Source: Bacteroidales bacterium
GTDB taxonomy: Bacteria > Bacteroidota > Bacteroidia > Bacteroidales > UBA932
DNA length: 64,000 bases
Reading direction: 5' to 3'
Assembly (NCBI GenBank): GCA_023667095.1
Contig: JAMPAT010000011.1
Span: forward strand, 1-64,000
Below the pieces are notes generated by a model. The model saw nothing but the letters and a program-made list of their open reading frames with translations. It had not been told where the DNA came from and did no database searches. Each line of letters starts with the position of its first letter. The first letter of the stretch is position 1. Position numbers and translations under genes: made by a program. Below, one piece after another: positions 55,778 through 63,624 of the stretch.

Positions 55778-56203
55778 ATGGCAAAGATTGACCCGAATGT
55801 AAATGTAAATACTGTAAGCCGTATTTCGGCAGGAACATATTTCAAGGGTGACATCAGTTCACCATACGATCTCAGGATTGACGGTGAATTCGAGGGGAAC
55901 CTGTATTCAAGTGGACGTGTAGTGATAGGGGAGTCTGCAACAGTGAAAGGTGACATCGTCTGCAATGATGTGGACATGTGGGGCAAGTTGACAGGAAACC
56001 TGTATGTAAAGGATACACTTTCGCTGAAAAAGGGATGTTCTGTTGACGGGGGACTGAATGTGCGCAGGCTTTTTGTGGAGATTGGTTCTGAATTCAACGG
56101 CACATGCAAGATGATAAGCGTTGAGGAGTATGACAAGATTGTTTCAGGAATGGATTTTGTAAGGATTCCGCGCGCAGAAAAGGCTGCAGAGCCAGAAAAA
56201 TAG
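55778..56203 (+). CDS. Bactofilin (DUF583)
   Basis: Small cytoskeletal polymer-forming protein, 141 residues from the ATG at 55778 (MAKIDPNVNVNTVSRISAGT); the frame is open further upstream inside secA but that part is not family-like. The middle (about 25-125) is a right-handed beta-helix repeat pattern: GDISSPYDLRIDGEFEGNL, GRVVIGESATVKGDI, and so on. Bactofilins shape cells or scaffold envelope enzymes. Lies 11 nt after secA and 13 nt before the tmRNA, possibly co-transcribed with secA. Confidence 0.85.
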   Translation: MAKIDPNVNVNTVSRISAGTYFKGDISSPYDLRIDGEFEGNLYSSGRVVIGESATVKGDIVCNDVDMWGKLTGNLYVKDTLSLKKGCSVDGGLNVRRLFVEIGSEFNGTCKMISVEEYDKIVSGMDFVRIPRAEKAAEPEK

Positions 56204-56216
56204 AAAATGATTCATT

Positions 56217-56613
56217 GGGGATGTTTTGGTTTTGACAGCATCTGACATTGGACAGTAAGCACGCCGGGCGTCGTGGGTTTGCCCGTAAATCTCAGCTCTC
56301 AAACAATTAGTTGGCAACAACAATTATGCACTCGCTGCCTAACCTACCAAGTAGCTTAGCTTAATCGACGGCCGCCAAGGCTGCGGCTGCGACGAGTATC
56401 CCTCCAGGCTTTAGTCCGGTTATGTCTGGAATACGGGGTATCATCCAAACCGGATGCACAGGGGGACTCCTTTAAACCCTGCCAAGATTTAAAGGATAAG
56501 CTGGAGTTGGCCTGTCTTTCGGCAGCCTCCGGACGAAAACCAAAGAAAGACTAAACGTGTAGAAAGCTGCCTGGTGCGGTGCCTGGACGGCGGTTCGAGT
56601 CCGCCCATCTCCA
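56217..56613 (+). ncRNA. ssrA: Transfer-messenger RNA (tmRNA)
   Basis: Rescues stalled ribosomes. The 5' end GGGGATG (56217-56223) pairs with CATCTCC (56606-56612) as the acceptor stem, with one G-T pair. A T-arm, GGACGG then CGGTTCGAGTCCG and CCATC, is visible at about 56585-56605. The mRNA-like tag reading frame GGC...TAA lies at 56313-56342. The discriminator base is A at 56613. CCA is not encoded (the genome reads ACAA), so it must be added after transcription. No promoter of its own is evident, so it may be made by read-through from the bactofilin gene. Confidence 0.93.
56313..56342 (+). other. tmRNA tag coding region GNNNYALAA
   Basis: Codons GGC AAC AAC AAT TAT GCA CTC GCT GCC TAA give the tag G-N-N-N-Y-A-L-A-A, with the degron-like ending YALAA. 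Usual Bacteroides tags begin GETN, so the three Asn are different. Confidence 0.8.
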
Positions 56614-56620
56614 CAAGAAT

Positions 56621-56655
56621 CCCGCAGACCTGATGGATGGTCTGCGGGGTTTTTG
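56621..56655 (+). terminator. Terminator of the tmRNA
   Basis: CCCGCAGACC (56621-56630) and GGTCTGCGGG (56639-56648), an 8-nt loop and then G followed by T-rich sequence. A classical terminator. Confidence 0.9.
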
Positions 56656-56991
56656 ATTTTTTCAGTGGTTCAAATTGTCTCCATATCTGTTGGTTTATAG
56701 ATTGCTATTTCCTTGAGATATCAAGGGAAAGTATATTGGTACCTGATGCTTAAGAAAGCAGCATGCTCAATTCATGCTATCTTCACATAGATAATGCTAT
56801 AGGCTTCATTAACAATATAAATGGTAGATCGTTTGAGAATAGCTGGCAATATCCTGCCGGAACGGTATTCATAGAAGGTTTTGCCCTATATAAAGGCATT
56901 ACGGCTGTACGGATTCACGTGTGGTGTAGCAGTGTTGGAACGTTAGTGTGATCATTATTTATGACTGAAGCCAAAGCCATGATTGTTGTCA
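56656..56991. other. Gap between tmRNA terminator and nuclease gene
   Basis: No supported gene. A 62-codon frame at 56763-56951 has no recognisable features. The region is AT rich. A small hairpin CCTTGA/TCAAGG occurs near 56711-56726. I found no repeat of the tmRNA 3' end that would mark an integrated island. Confidence 0.4.
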
Positions 56992-58002
56992 TTAAAGCCT
57001 TGACAATGTATCTGCAACAAGGCCGGTAATGTCCATAATGTCTGCTATGGACATGCCTTTTGCTTTCATCAACTTGGCAATTTCGAGACGGCCTTCCTCA
57101 AGCCCTTTTAACTTACCCTCCGCTAGTCCTTCTTCTCGTCCTTTCTTCTCTCCTTCTGCTAGGCCTTCCTCGCGTCCCTCCAGCCTGCTGTATTCAATCT
57201 GGTTCAATATGTCCTGCTGCGTAGTCATGTCGTATGCGTAATTAAGAATTTCATCGGGCGTAAAGTTAACCGTTTTGGCAGAATTATGCAACATGGCGAA
57301 CATCTCGTCATCGTCTTTCTCCGGGATGTCGTCAAGGTTAGTCATATTGTGCAGGTAGTAGCAGAACAGCTCGAGCTTCGTCCTGTTGCGGGCCTGTTCC
57401 TTGGTTACCTTAGGCAGCTCCAGCATGATGATTTTCATGCGGTCGGTCAAGTATTCACCAGGATTGTCAACGTCAACAAGCATGTACTTGTACATGAACT
57501 TATTTTCATGCCCGGCCGGACTGTCCTTATGATAGATAAAGTTCATCAGTGCAATGACATACACCGGCCTATAGTCAAAGCTGCGGTGACCCTTGCCGAG
57601 CTGCTGGAGGATGGCAAATGACGAGTAGTACAGCAGTCTGTTGCCGAAATACATGTCGTTTGCCCTCTGGACTTCCACTATGAACCGGCTGCCGTCACCG
57701 GAGACGCATTCCACATCAATGCGGATATCTGCCTTCTCTGCAAATGGGTTTACATGCTCTGTCTGTGTGTATTCGATTGACTGGATGTCGTGCTCCGGAA
57801 GGATTTCCCTAAGCAGGAGCAATAGCATTCGCTTCCATTTCTCATTCCCGAATGCTCTCTTAAACCAATAATCCATCATGAGGTCGGCAAATTTGGGAAG
57901 CTTAATTTCGCCAGCCTCGATTGCCATCCTTATCCTCTGCCTTTCTTCCTCGTCCGGCCTTCTGCCGAAAACTGGGATGTCCATATTCCTGTAATTCTCC
58001 AT
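56992..58002 (-). CDS. Rpn-family PD-(D/E)XK nuclease (transposase-like)
   Basis: 336 residues from the ATG at 58002 (MENYRNMDIPVFGRRP); an upstream in-frame start at 58101 adds 33 residues and is less likely. The core has KFADLMMDYWFKRAFGNE near 40 and the nuclease motif IRIDVECVSGDGSRFIVEVQ (the Asp and the ExQ catalytic set) near 110 to 130. The C-terminus is a charged repetitive helix (EGREEGLAEGEKKGREEG) and a small hydrophobic end, typical of the Rpn/YhgA transposase-like group. Such proteins promote recombination by an unknown mechanism. A single copy here, in the accessory stretch. Confidence 0.82.
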   Translation of the reverse strand: MENYRNMDIPVFGRRPDEEERQRIRMAIEAGEIKLPKFADLMMDYWFKRAFGNEKWKRMLLLLLREILPEHDIQSIEYTQTEHVNPFAEKADIRIDVECVSGDGSRFIVEVQRANDMYFGNRLLYYSSFAILQQLGKGHRSFDYRPVYVIALMNFIYHKDSPAGHENKFMYKYMLVDVDNPGEYLTDRMKIIMLELPKVTKEQARNRTKLELFCYYLHNMTNLDDIPEKDDDEMFAMLHNSAKTVNFTPDEILNYAYDMTTQQDILNQIEYSRLEGREEGLAEGEKKGREEGLAEGKLKGLEEGRLEIAKLMKAKGMSIADIMDITGLVADTLSRL

Positions 58003-58530
58003 ATTATATTGGTTAATAATTATTCTGTTATCAAATATTTCCAAAGCATACTCTGCTGAAGCTTTACCGTACACTCCAGCTGATTCCTTTTGCCGGAGCA
58101 TTTATCCGCTCCATTTTGCCATCAAAGTTTAAACGCTAATTGATCGCCAATCCTTTCACTGAAGTTAACACGGTTACAGACAGTATATTGCTTTGTTCGT
58201 TACAAAGTCCTGTCAGGACTTTTTGCAAATCTCCGACAAATTATCCGTGTTCGCAAAAAAGACACGGATAACTTTCAAAAACGCTCTCACAAGTGCTTGA
58301 AATGGCATTTTTTATAGAAAGAATCAAGAGTTTTGGCACCAAAATTTGTAACTTTTTTGCGATACATGCCAATAAGTATCTGACGTTTAGGTGAATATGT
58401 AAATAATAGCAAATTATCCGTTTTTCCGCATCACGAGAATAAGTTTCAAAATTCTGCAAAAATCATTTATTTTACGTATTGATGCATTTATCGAAGATAG
58501 GAAGAACTAATATTTCCCATCTTCGATATA
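58003..58530. other. AT-rich gap rich in inverted repeats
   Basis: No gene supported. Contents: a hairpin AGTCC-TGTCA-GGACT followed by T5 near 58206-58225; a perfect 10-bp inverted repeat TTATCCGTGT (58241-58250) and ACACGGATAA (58262-58271); a 12-bp direct repeat CAAATTATCCGT at 58237-58248 and 58410-58421; and a perfect 10-bp inverted repeat TATCGAAGAT (58489-58498) with ATCTTCGATA (58519-58528), two bases before the IS end. Confidence 0.5.
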
Positions 58531-58584
58531 ATTAACGTCAGTTCGACGAATTAGATTTTAAAATAATAGATTGAATATTAGTAA

Positions 58585-58643
58585 AATAGCGAAAGTTTTT
58601 GTATATTTATATAAGCAAAACAACCACAAAAACAATCGCTATT
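58585..58643 (+). promoter_or_regulatory. Inverted repeat sequestering the transposase start
   Basis: AATAGCGAAAGTTTTTG (58585-58601) and CAAAAACAATCGCTATT (58627-58643) are complementary at 15 of 17 positions, with a 25-nt spacer containing TATATTTATA-type promoter-like sequence. The right arm ends one base before the ATG at 58644. In read-through transcripts this hairpin would occlude the translation start. Confidence 0.55.
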
Positions 58644-59569
58644 ATGATCACCGATGACAAAATTACTGAAATTTTCTGTATGGCAGATGACTTTTGCAAA
58701 ATATATGACAAATTCATCAAGATAAATGGGCTTGGCCCAAAACGTGGGAAGAACAGACGCAAATATTACCGGGCACCGCGGGTGTCTGACTCGGAGGTGA
58801 TAACAATCATGATACTGTTCCACTTCAGCGGCTACAAGTGCCTGAAGCATTTCTACACATGCCATGTCCTGCCTCACATGGGCCATCTGTTCCCGACACC
58901 TGTATCCTACAACAGGTTCACTGAACTGGAGCGGAAAGTGGCAGTACCGCTGTTCCTGTTCCTGAAGAAGAGCCTGATGGGAGACTGCACCGGCATAAGC
59001 TTCGTTGACAGCACGGCATTGCGTGTATGCCGTAACCAGAGGATACATCTGCACAGGGTATTCAAGGGACTGGCCCAGAGGGGGCAGTGCTCAATGGGTT
59101 GGTTTTATGGGTTCAAGCTCCATCTGATATGCAACGAGAAAGGCGAACGGCTCAGTTTCATGCTGACCCCTGGCAATGTGGACGACAGGGACCCGCTCAA
59201 GAGCTCCGCCTTCCTGGAGAACATTTCCGGGAAGCTTGTCGGGGACAAGGGGTACATCAGCAAGGGACTCTTCGAGAAGCTATCGTAGACGGCATACAGT
59301 TGCTTACGAAACTCAGGAGCAACATGAAAGGGGCGCTCATGAGTGTTGCAGACAGGATACTTGTCAGGAAGAGGGCAATTGTCGAGACCGTCAATGATGA
59401 ACTCAAGAACATGGCCCAGATTGAGCATTCCAGGCACCGTTCTGTTGTTAACTTCACAGTAAACCTCATCGCCGCTCTATCTGCCTACTGCTTCTTCCCT
59501 AAGAAACCTATGATTGCATTAGACAGGGAATGTACAATAGAAGAGAATAAACAATTGACACTGTTTTAG
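58644..59569 (+). pseudogene. IS982-family transposase, disrupted by a one-base frameshift
   Basis: DDE transposase. The first part (58644-59288) carries FVDSTALRVCRNQRIHLHRVFKG near 112, GWFYGFKLHLICNEKGE near 155 and GDKGYISKGLFEKL near 200. The frame then meets TAG at 59286-59288. The rest of the protein (IVDGIQLLTKLRSN ... AIVETVNDELKNMAQIEHSRHRSVVNF) continues in another frame from about 59282, including the second-half catalytic Glu region. The two frames together give a complete family-length protein, consistent with one missing base near 59280. No slippery sequence is present, so a damaged gene is more likely than programmed frameshifting. Confidence 0.85.
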
Positions 59570-59595
59570 TTACTTTTCATCGAATTCACGTTAAT

Positions 59596-60000
59596 GTATG
59601 TGCCAGTGTTCTACAAAAGAGATCGTGATAAATTGATTTTCATGTCTTTGTGCGTATTATTATGGCTTTCGTTAACAAATGCATTTCTGGACATCAAGGA
59701 AGACCTTGCTGGCAGGAAAAATTTTGCCATTGAGCGCGCACGTTTTGAAAATGTAAATATTTGATAAACAATCATTTCGTTTTTGAAAGTGTGCCAAAGC
59801 AGTCCAATTCTATGCCTAAGGAGCACGCAAATCTTCATTATACGCTCTATATGGCACTTTTGCGTGCTTGTTCATTTGCAAACTCGTTGGTTTTCGGAAA
59901 TGACCGGAAATGGCCGATAGAATAATATTTTAAATAAAGGATTTTTTGCGGTAATTTTGTGGGATTGTGAGTACTGGAAATATATAAAACATACACATAT
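59596..60000. other. Gap upstream of the peptidase gene
   Basis: No gene supported. A perfect 10-bp inverted repeat, AGCACGCAAA (59822-59831) and TTTGCGTGCT (59859-59868), with a 27-nt loop, may end transcripts from the accessory stretch. The last 50 bp hold the dipeptidyl-peptidase promoter. Confidence 0.45.
59952..59959 (+). promoter_or_regulatory. Putative promoter of the S46 peptidase gene
   Basis: TAATTTTG matches TAnnTTTG, 41 bp before the start codon; no clear -33 element. Confidence 0.45.
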
Positions 60001-62112
60001 ATGAAACACAAAGGAATAATTACATCATTGCTTGCGTTGGCGGCGGGATTGGCGGCTTCGGCTCCGGTGTCACGTGCAGATGAAGGAATGTGGCTGCCTG
60101 CGCTGATTTCCCAAAGGATTGGCGACATGCAGGAAAAAGGGTTCAAACTGACGGCTGAGGACATCTACAGCGTCAACCAGGCTTCACTCAAGGATGCGGT
60201 CGTACTTTTCGGCCGTGGCTGCACTGGGGAACTCATTTCATCTGAAGGACTTCTGCTGACAAACCATCATTGCGGATATGGGCAGATTCAGAAGCACAGT
60301 TCTGTTGAGCATGACTACCTAAAGGATGGCTTCTGGGCTATGTCAAGAAAAGAGGAACTTCCGAATGAGGGGCTTACAGTCAGCTTCCTTGATAGGATGG
60401 AGGATGTCACAGGCATAATTCTCAAGGGATATTGTGAAAATATGTCCGAGGCTTCAAGGGATTCTCTCGTCAAGGCCAATTCTGCGGCATTGATCAAGGA
60501 GGTTACGTCAGAAGGCAAGGGATTGCGTGCAACAGTCGAGTCGCTCTATTACGGCAACCAGTATTATGTCTTTGTCTACAGGGAGTACAGCGACATACGT
60601 CTGGTCGGTGCACCGCCATCATCAATCGGAAAATTCGGTGGAGACACGGACAACTGGATGTGGCCGCGCCATACAGGGGACTTCTCAATGTTCCGTATCT
60701 ATGCGGACAAGGACAACAATCCTGCACCGTATTCTGAGGACAATGTCCCTTATCATCCTAAGAAATATTTCAGGATTTCACTTGACGGTGTGCATGAGGG
60801 GGATTTCACATTTGTCTATGGCTTCCCGGGAAGTACGCAGGAATATATAATGTCAGAGGGAGTAGGATATGTTTCAGAACTGTCTGATCCACACAAGATT
60901 GCATTGCGTACCAAAAGGCTTGATATACAGAGGAAATATATGGAGAATGACCAGGCCGTGCGTATCCAGTATGCTTCCAAGAATGCAGGTGTTGCCAATG
61001 CCTGGAAGAAATGGCAGGGAGAGATGAAAGGTATCAACAGGCTTGGGACTGTGGCTGCAAAGAAGGAGTTTGAAGGACGCTTTGCAGAATGGGCTAAAGG
61101 AACGCGCTATGACGGTCTGCTTGAAAAGCTGGATTCATTGTATGCACTTGCTGTGCCGTATATGTTTGCAAGGGACTATTTCAATGAGACATACGCGACT
61201 GTTGAAATTTCACAGCTGGCACGCAATGTCAGCAGGTCGCTTGCAGAAAAGGCCGGAATGGACAAGATAAAGGCATTGGCTGAGAAGTTCTACAAGGATT
61301 ATTATCTTCCGATTGACAAGGAGTGCTTTACCGCTGTGATGGAGGAATTTGACAGGAATGTGGAAGAGCGTTTCAAGCCGCAGTATTTCAAGGATATGCT
61401 GGATGAATACGGCTCTGTGCAGGCATGGGCTGATGCCTTGTTTGAGGAATCCATCTTTGCATCTAAGGACAATGCCGCTGCCTTTGCTGATTCGTCAGCT
61501 GTTGATGGAGATCCGGCTTCTGTACTGGGAAAGGAATTTGTCCGTTTCTATAACAGTGAGATATATCCGGAGTATGCCCGTCTGAACAGGGAAATTACCC
61601 TGCTCTACAGGGACTATATGCAGGGACAGATGGAATTTGAGCCGGAAAAGGCATTCTATCCTGATGCTAACCTGACTCTCCGTGTGGCTTATGGCCATGT
61701 GGGTGGATATAGTCCGAATGACGGTGTGTATTACGGCCCGTATTCCACCCTTGATGGCATAATCGAGAAGGACAATCCGGATATATATGACTACAATATT
61801 CCGCAGAGACTGCGTGACATATATGCAGAAAAGGATTACGGCAGATGGACAGAGGACGGGAAGGTCTCTGTCTGCTTCATTGCGACAAACCATACTTCAG
61901 GAGGGAACTCAGGAAGTCCTGTAATCAATGCCGACGGCAACCTTATCGGAATCAATTTCGACAGGGTATGGGAGGGGACGATGAGTGACATCGTGTTCGA
62001 TCCTGACTATTGCAGGAACATATCGCTTGATATCCGCTATGTCCTGTTCACAATAGACCGCCTCGCCGGTGCCGGACATCTTCTTGACGAGATGGAGTTT
62101 GTAAGAAAATAG
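60001..62112 (+). CDS. S46-family dipeptidyl-peptidase, DPP11-type (Asp/Glu specific)
   Basis: Releases dipeptides from oligopeptides in the periplasm or at the cell surface. 703 residues with a signal peptide (ending near PVSRA). The serine-protease-like catalytic triad is visible: H89/H90 in LTNHHCGYG, D227 in WPRHTGDFSMF and S637 in GGNSGSPV. R655 in NFDRVWEG lies 18 residues after the serine, exactly the spacing of Ser655 and Arg673 in Porphyromonas gingivalis DPP11, where Arg selects Asp or Glu at P1; DPP7 has Gly there. This makes DPP11 type the better call. Monocistronic. Confidence 0.9.
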   Translation: MKHKGIITSLLALAAGLAASAPVSRADEGMWLPALISQRIGDMQEKGFKLTAEDIYSVNQASLKDAVVLFGRGCTGELISSEGLLLTNHHCGYGQIQKHSSVEHDYLKDGFWAMSRKEELPNEGLTVSFLDRMEDVTGIILKGYCENMSEASRDSLVKANSAALIKEVTSEGKGLRATVESLYYGNQYYVFVYREYSDIRLVGAPPSSIGKFGGDTDNWMWPRHTGDFSMFRIYADKDNNPAPYSEDNVPYHPKKYFRISLDGVHEGDFTFVYGFPGSTQEYIMSEGVGYVSELSDPHKIALRTKRLDIQRKYMENDQAVRIQYASKNAGVANAWKKWQGEMKGINRLGTVAAKKEFEGRFAEWAKGTRYDGLLEKLDSLYALAVPYMFARDYFNETYATVEISQLARNVSRSLAEKAGMDKIKALAEKFYKDYYLPIDKECFTAVMEEFDRNVEERFKPQYFKDMLDEYGSVQAWADALFEESIFASKDNAAAFADSSAVDGDPASVLGKEFVRFYNSEIYPEYARLNREITLLYRDYMQGQMEFEPEKAFYPDANLTLRVAYGHVGGYSPNDGVYYGPYSTLDGIIEKDNPDIYDYNIPQRLRDIYAEKDYGRWTEDGKVSVCFIATNHTSGGNSGSPVINADGNLIGINFDRVWEGTMSDIVFDPDYCRNISLDIRYVLFTIDRLAGAGHLLDEMEFVRK

Positions 62113-62118
62113 CCGGGA

Positions 62119-62160
62119 GCATTCCGGCATAGAGCATTTAAGGAATTCTTGCCGGAATGC
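62119..62160 (+). terminator. Hairpin after the peptidase gene
   Basis: Perfect 11-bp inverted repeat GCATTCCGGCA (62119-62129) and TGCCGGAATGC (62150-62160), 20-nt loop, no strong U run. A second small hairpin CGCCCC/GGGGCG at 62208-62224 flanked by A/T runs on both sides may act bidirectionally. Confidence 0.5.
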
Positions 62161-62302
62161 AACCTGACATTAAGTATACCTGCCTGATATGCCCGGAAAT
62201 TGAAAATCGCCCCTTACGGGGGCGAAAATATTAATTGACCAAAATGAAATTTTCTTTTCTGAGAATTTGAATATTTGAAGAAAGCCCCCATCAGAGTACG
62301 GA

Positions 62303-62337
62303 CAAAAAGAGGAGGACTCTGATTTTTGAGCCCTCCT
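62303..62337 (-). terminator. Terminator of the decarboxylase genes
   Basis: On the minus strand, AGGAGGGCTC and GAGTCCTCCT (62310-62319 with 62328-62337 in plus coordinates) form a 10-bp stem with one G-T pair and an 8-nt loop, followed by a T-rich tract (62303-62309). Confidence 0.7.
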
Positions 62338-62361
62338 TTAATTTGTAACTGTCCTCTGTGA

Positions 62362-63504
62362 TTACCCGAGGAAGCTGAGGAGGATCCCCGCTGCGACAGC
62401 GGAGCCGATTACTCCGGCAACATTAGGACCCATGGCGTGCATAAGCAGGTGGTTGTTGCGGTCAAACTCTCTGCCTACATTTTCAGAAACCCTGGCAGAG
62501 TCAGGGACAGCGGATACTCCGGCATTGCCGATAAGAGGGTTTATCTTCCTGTCTTTCCTGAGGAAAAGGTTCATCAGCTTGACAAAGAGGACTCCGGATG
62601 CGGTCGCTATTATGAATGATACCAGTCCGAGGGCGAATATCTTAACGGAATTGCCGGTCAGGAATACGTCAGCCTGTGTCGAGCATCCTACTGTAAGTCC
62701 GATGAGTATTGTCACGATATCAATCAGCGGACCTCTTGCCGTCTCTGCAAGTCTGCGTGTTACACCGCTCTCTTTCAAGAGATTGCCGAAGAACAGCATT
62801 CCGAGGAGCGGAAGACCAGACGGAACTATGAACGCTGTGATTATTATGCCTATGACAGGGAAGATTATCTTCTCCTTCTGGCTCACCTGGCGAGGGGCAG
62901 GCATCTTGATAAGCCTTTCCTTCTTTGTGGTCAGCATCAGCATTATAGGCCTCTGGATTACAGGGACAAGGGCCATATATGAATATGCCGATACCGCAAT
63001 TGCTCCCATGAGTTCGGGAGCGAGCTTAGATGAAAGAAAGATTGCAGTAGGTCCGTCTGCGCCACCTATAATTCCGATTGCTCCAGCCTCGTTTGGCATG
63101 AATCCAAGTGAAAGGGCAATGACGTATGCCCCGAAAATTCCAATCTGCGCTGCAGCTCCTATAAGCATCAGCCTTGGCTGTGAAATCAGCGCGGAGAAAT
63201 CTGTCATTGCACCTATGCCGAGGAAAATCAGAGGCGGATACCATCCCTGCCTTACGCCCTGGTACAGGATGTTCAGGACAGAGCCTTCCTCGTAGATTCC
63301 TATGTTCAGTCCAGGGAAGAACGGGATATTGCCGATAATCATTCCGAACCCGATCGGGACGAGGAGCAGAGGCTCCCACTCTTTCTTGATTGCCAGGGTA
63401 ATGAAGACAATACCTAAGGCTATCATTATAAGGTGCTGATATGTAGCATTGGCAAATCCTGTGTACTGCATGAATTGCTGCAGGCTGTCAATAATAGTAT
63501 TCAT
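62362..63504 (-). CDS. Sodium-translocating decarboxylase, beta subunit
   Basis: Membrane subunit that couples biotin-linked decarboxylation to sodium export, in the OadB/MmdB/GcdB family. 380 residues with about nine to eleven hydrophobic segments and the conserved IIGGADGPTAIFLSSKLAPE (near 142-161) that contains the Asp needed for sodium and carboxybiotin handling. Its gene is downstream of a biotin carrier gene on the same strand. The acid substrate (oxaloacetate, methylmalonyl-CoA or glutaconyl-CoA) cannot be told from this subunit; methylmalonyl-CoA is common in propionate-producing Bacteroidales. Confidence 0.93.
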   Translation of the reverse strand: MNTIIDSLQQFMQYTGFANATYQHLIMIALGIVFITLAIKKEWEPLLLVPIGFGMIIGNIPFFPGLNIGIYEEGSVLNILYQGVRQGWYPPLIFLGIGAMTDFSALISQPRLMLIGAAAQIGIFGAYVIALSLGFMPNEAGAIGIIGGADGPTAIFLSSKLAPELMGAIAVSAYSYMALVPVIQRPIMLMLTTKKERLIKMPAPRQVSQKEKIIFPVIGIIITAFIVPSGLPLLGMLFFGNLLKESGVTRRLAETARGPLIDIVTILIGLTVGCSTQADVFLTGNSVKIFALGLVSFIIATASGVLFVKLMNLFLRKDRKINPLIGNAGVSAVPDSARVSENVGREFDRNNHLLMHAMGPNVAGVIGSAVAAGILLSFLG

Positions 63505-63555
63505 AGAGCTTTAATTTACTTTTGAGGACTTGGCTAAGCCCTTATTTATCAGAAT

Positions 63556-63604
63556 CGGGCGCATTTCCTGGAATAAGCCGCAGTGGCTTCCTGAGATGCG
63601 CCCG
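63556..63604 (-). promoter_or_regulatory. Intergenic hairpin between carrier and beta-subunit genes
   Basis: A perfect 9-bp inverted repeat, CGGGCGCAT (63556-63564) and ATGCGCCCG (63596-63604), with a smaller AAGCC/GGCTT hairpin inside. It lies between two co-oriented genes of the same complex, so it may stabilise or partly end the upstream transcript rather than separate the genes. Confidence 0.4.
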
Positions 63605-63624
63605 CCATGATTTTATGCCTGAAA

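Larger units (their letters stand above)
58531..59595 (+). mobile_element. IS982-family insertion sequence with frameshifted transposase
   Basis: Imperfect terminal inverted repeats: ATTAACGTCAGTTCGACGAA at 58531-58550 and, as complement, ATTAACGTGAATTCGATGAA at 59576-59595, 17 of 20 positions identical. The element is about 1065 bp, within the IS982 family range. No target-site duplication is apparent beside the ends, so the true tips may lie a few bases inside (for example 58535 and 59591). Confidence 0.75.

Noticed and set aside
56763..56951. 62-codon open frame after the tmRNA terminator
   Set aside because: No features, no promoter or ribosome binding site, AT-rich region; likely chance.
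58644..59569. Programmed -1 frameshift in the IS982 transposase
   Set aside because: No slippery heptamer or downstream pseudoknot is apparent near 59280, and IS982 transposases are normally one frame.
59611..59838. 75-codon minus-strand open frame downstream of the insertion sequence
   Set aside because: No similarity recognised and no promoter; it spans a low-complexity gap.
56606..60000. Integrated island bounded by a duplicated tmRNA 3' end
   Set aside because: I found no second copy of the tmRNA 3' sequence before 60000 and no integrase gene.
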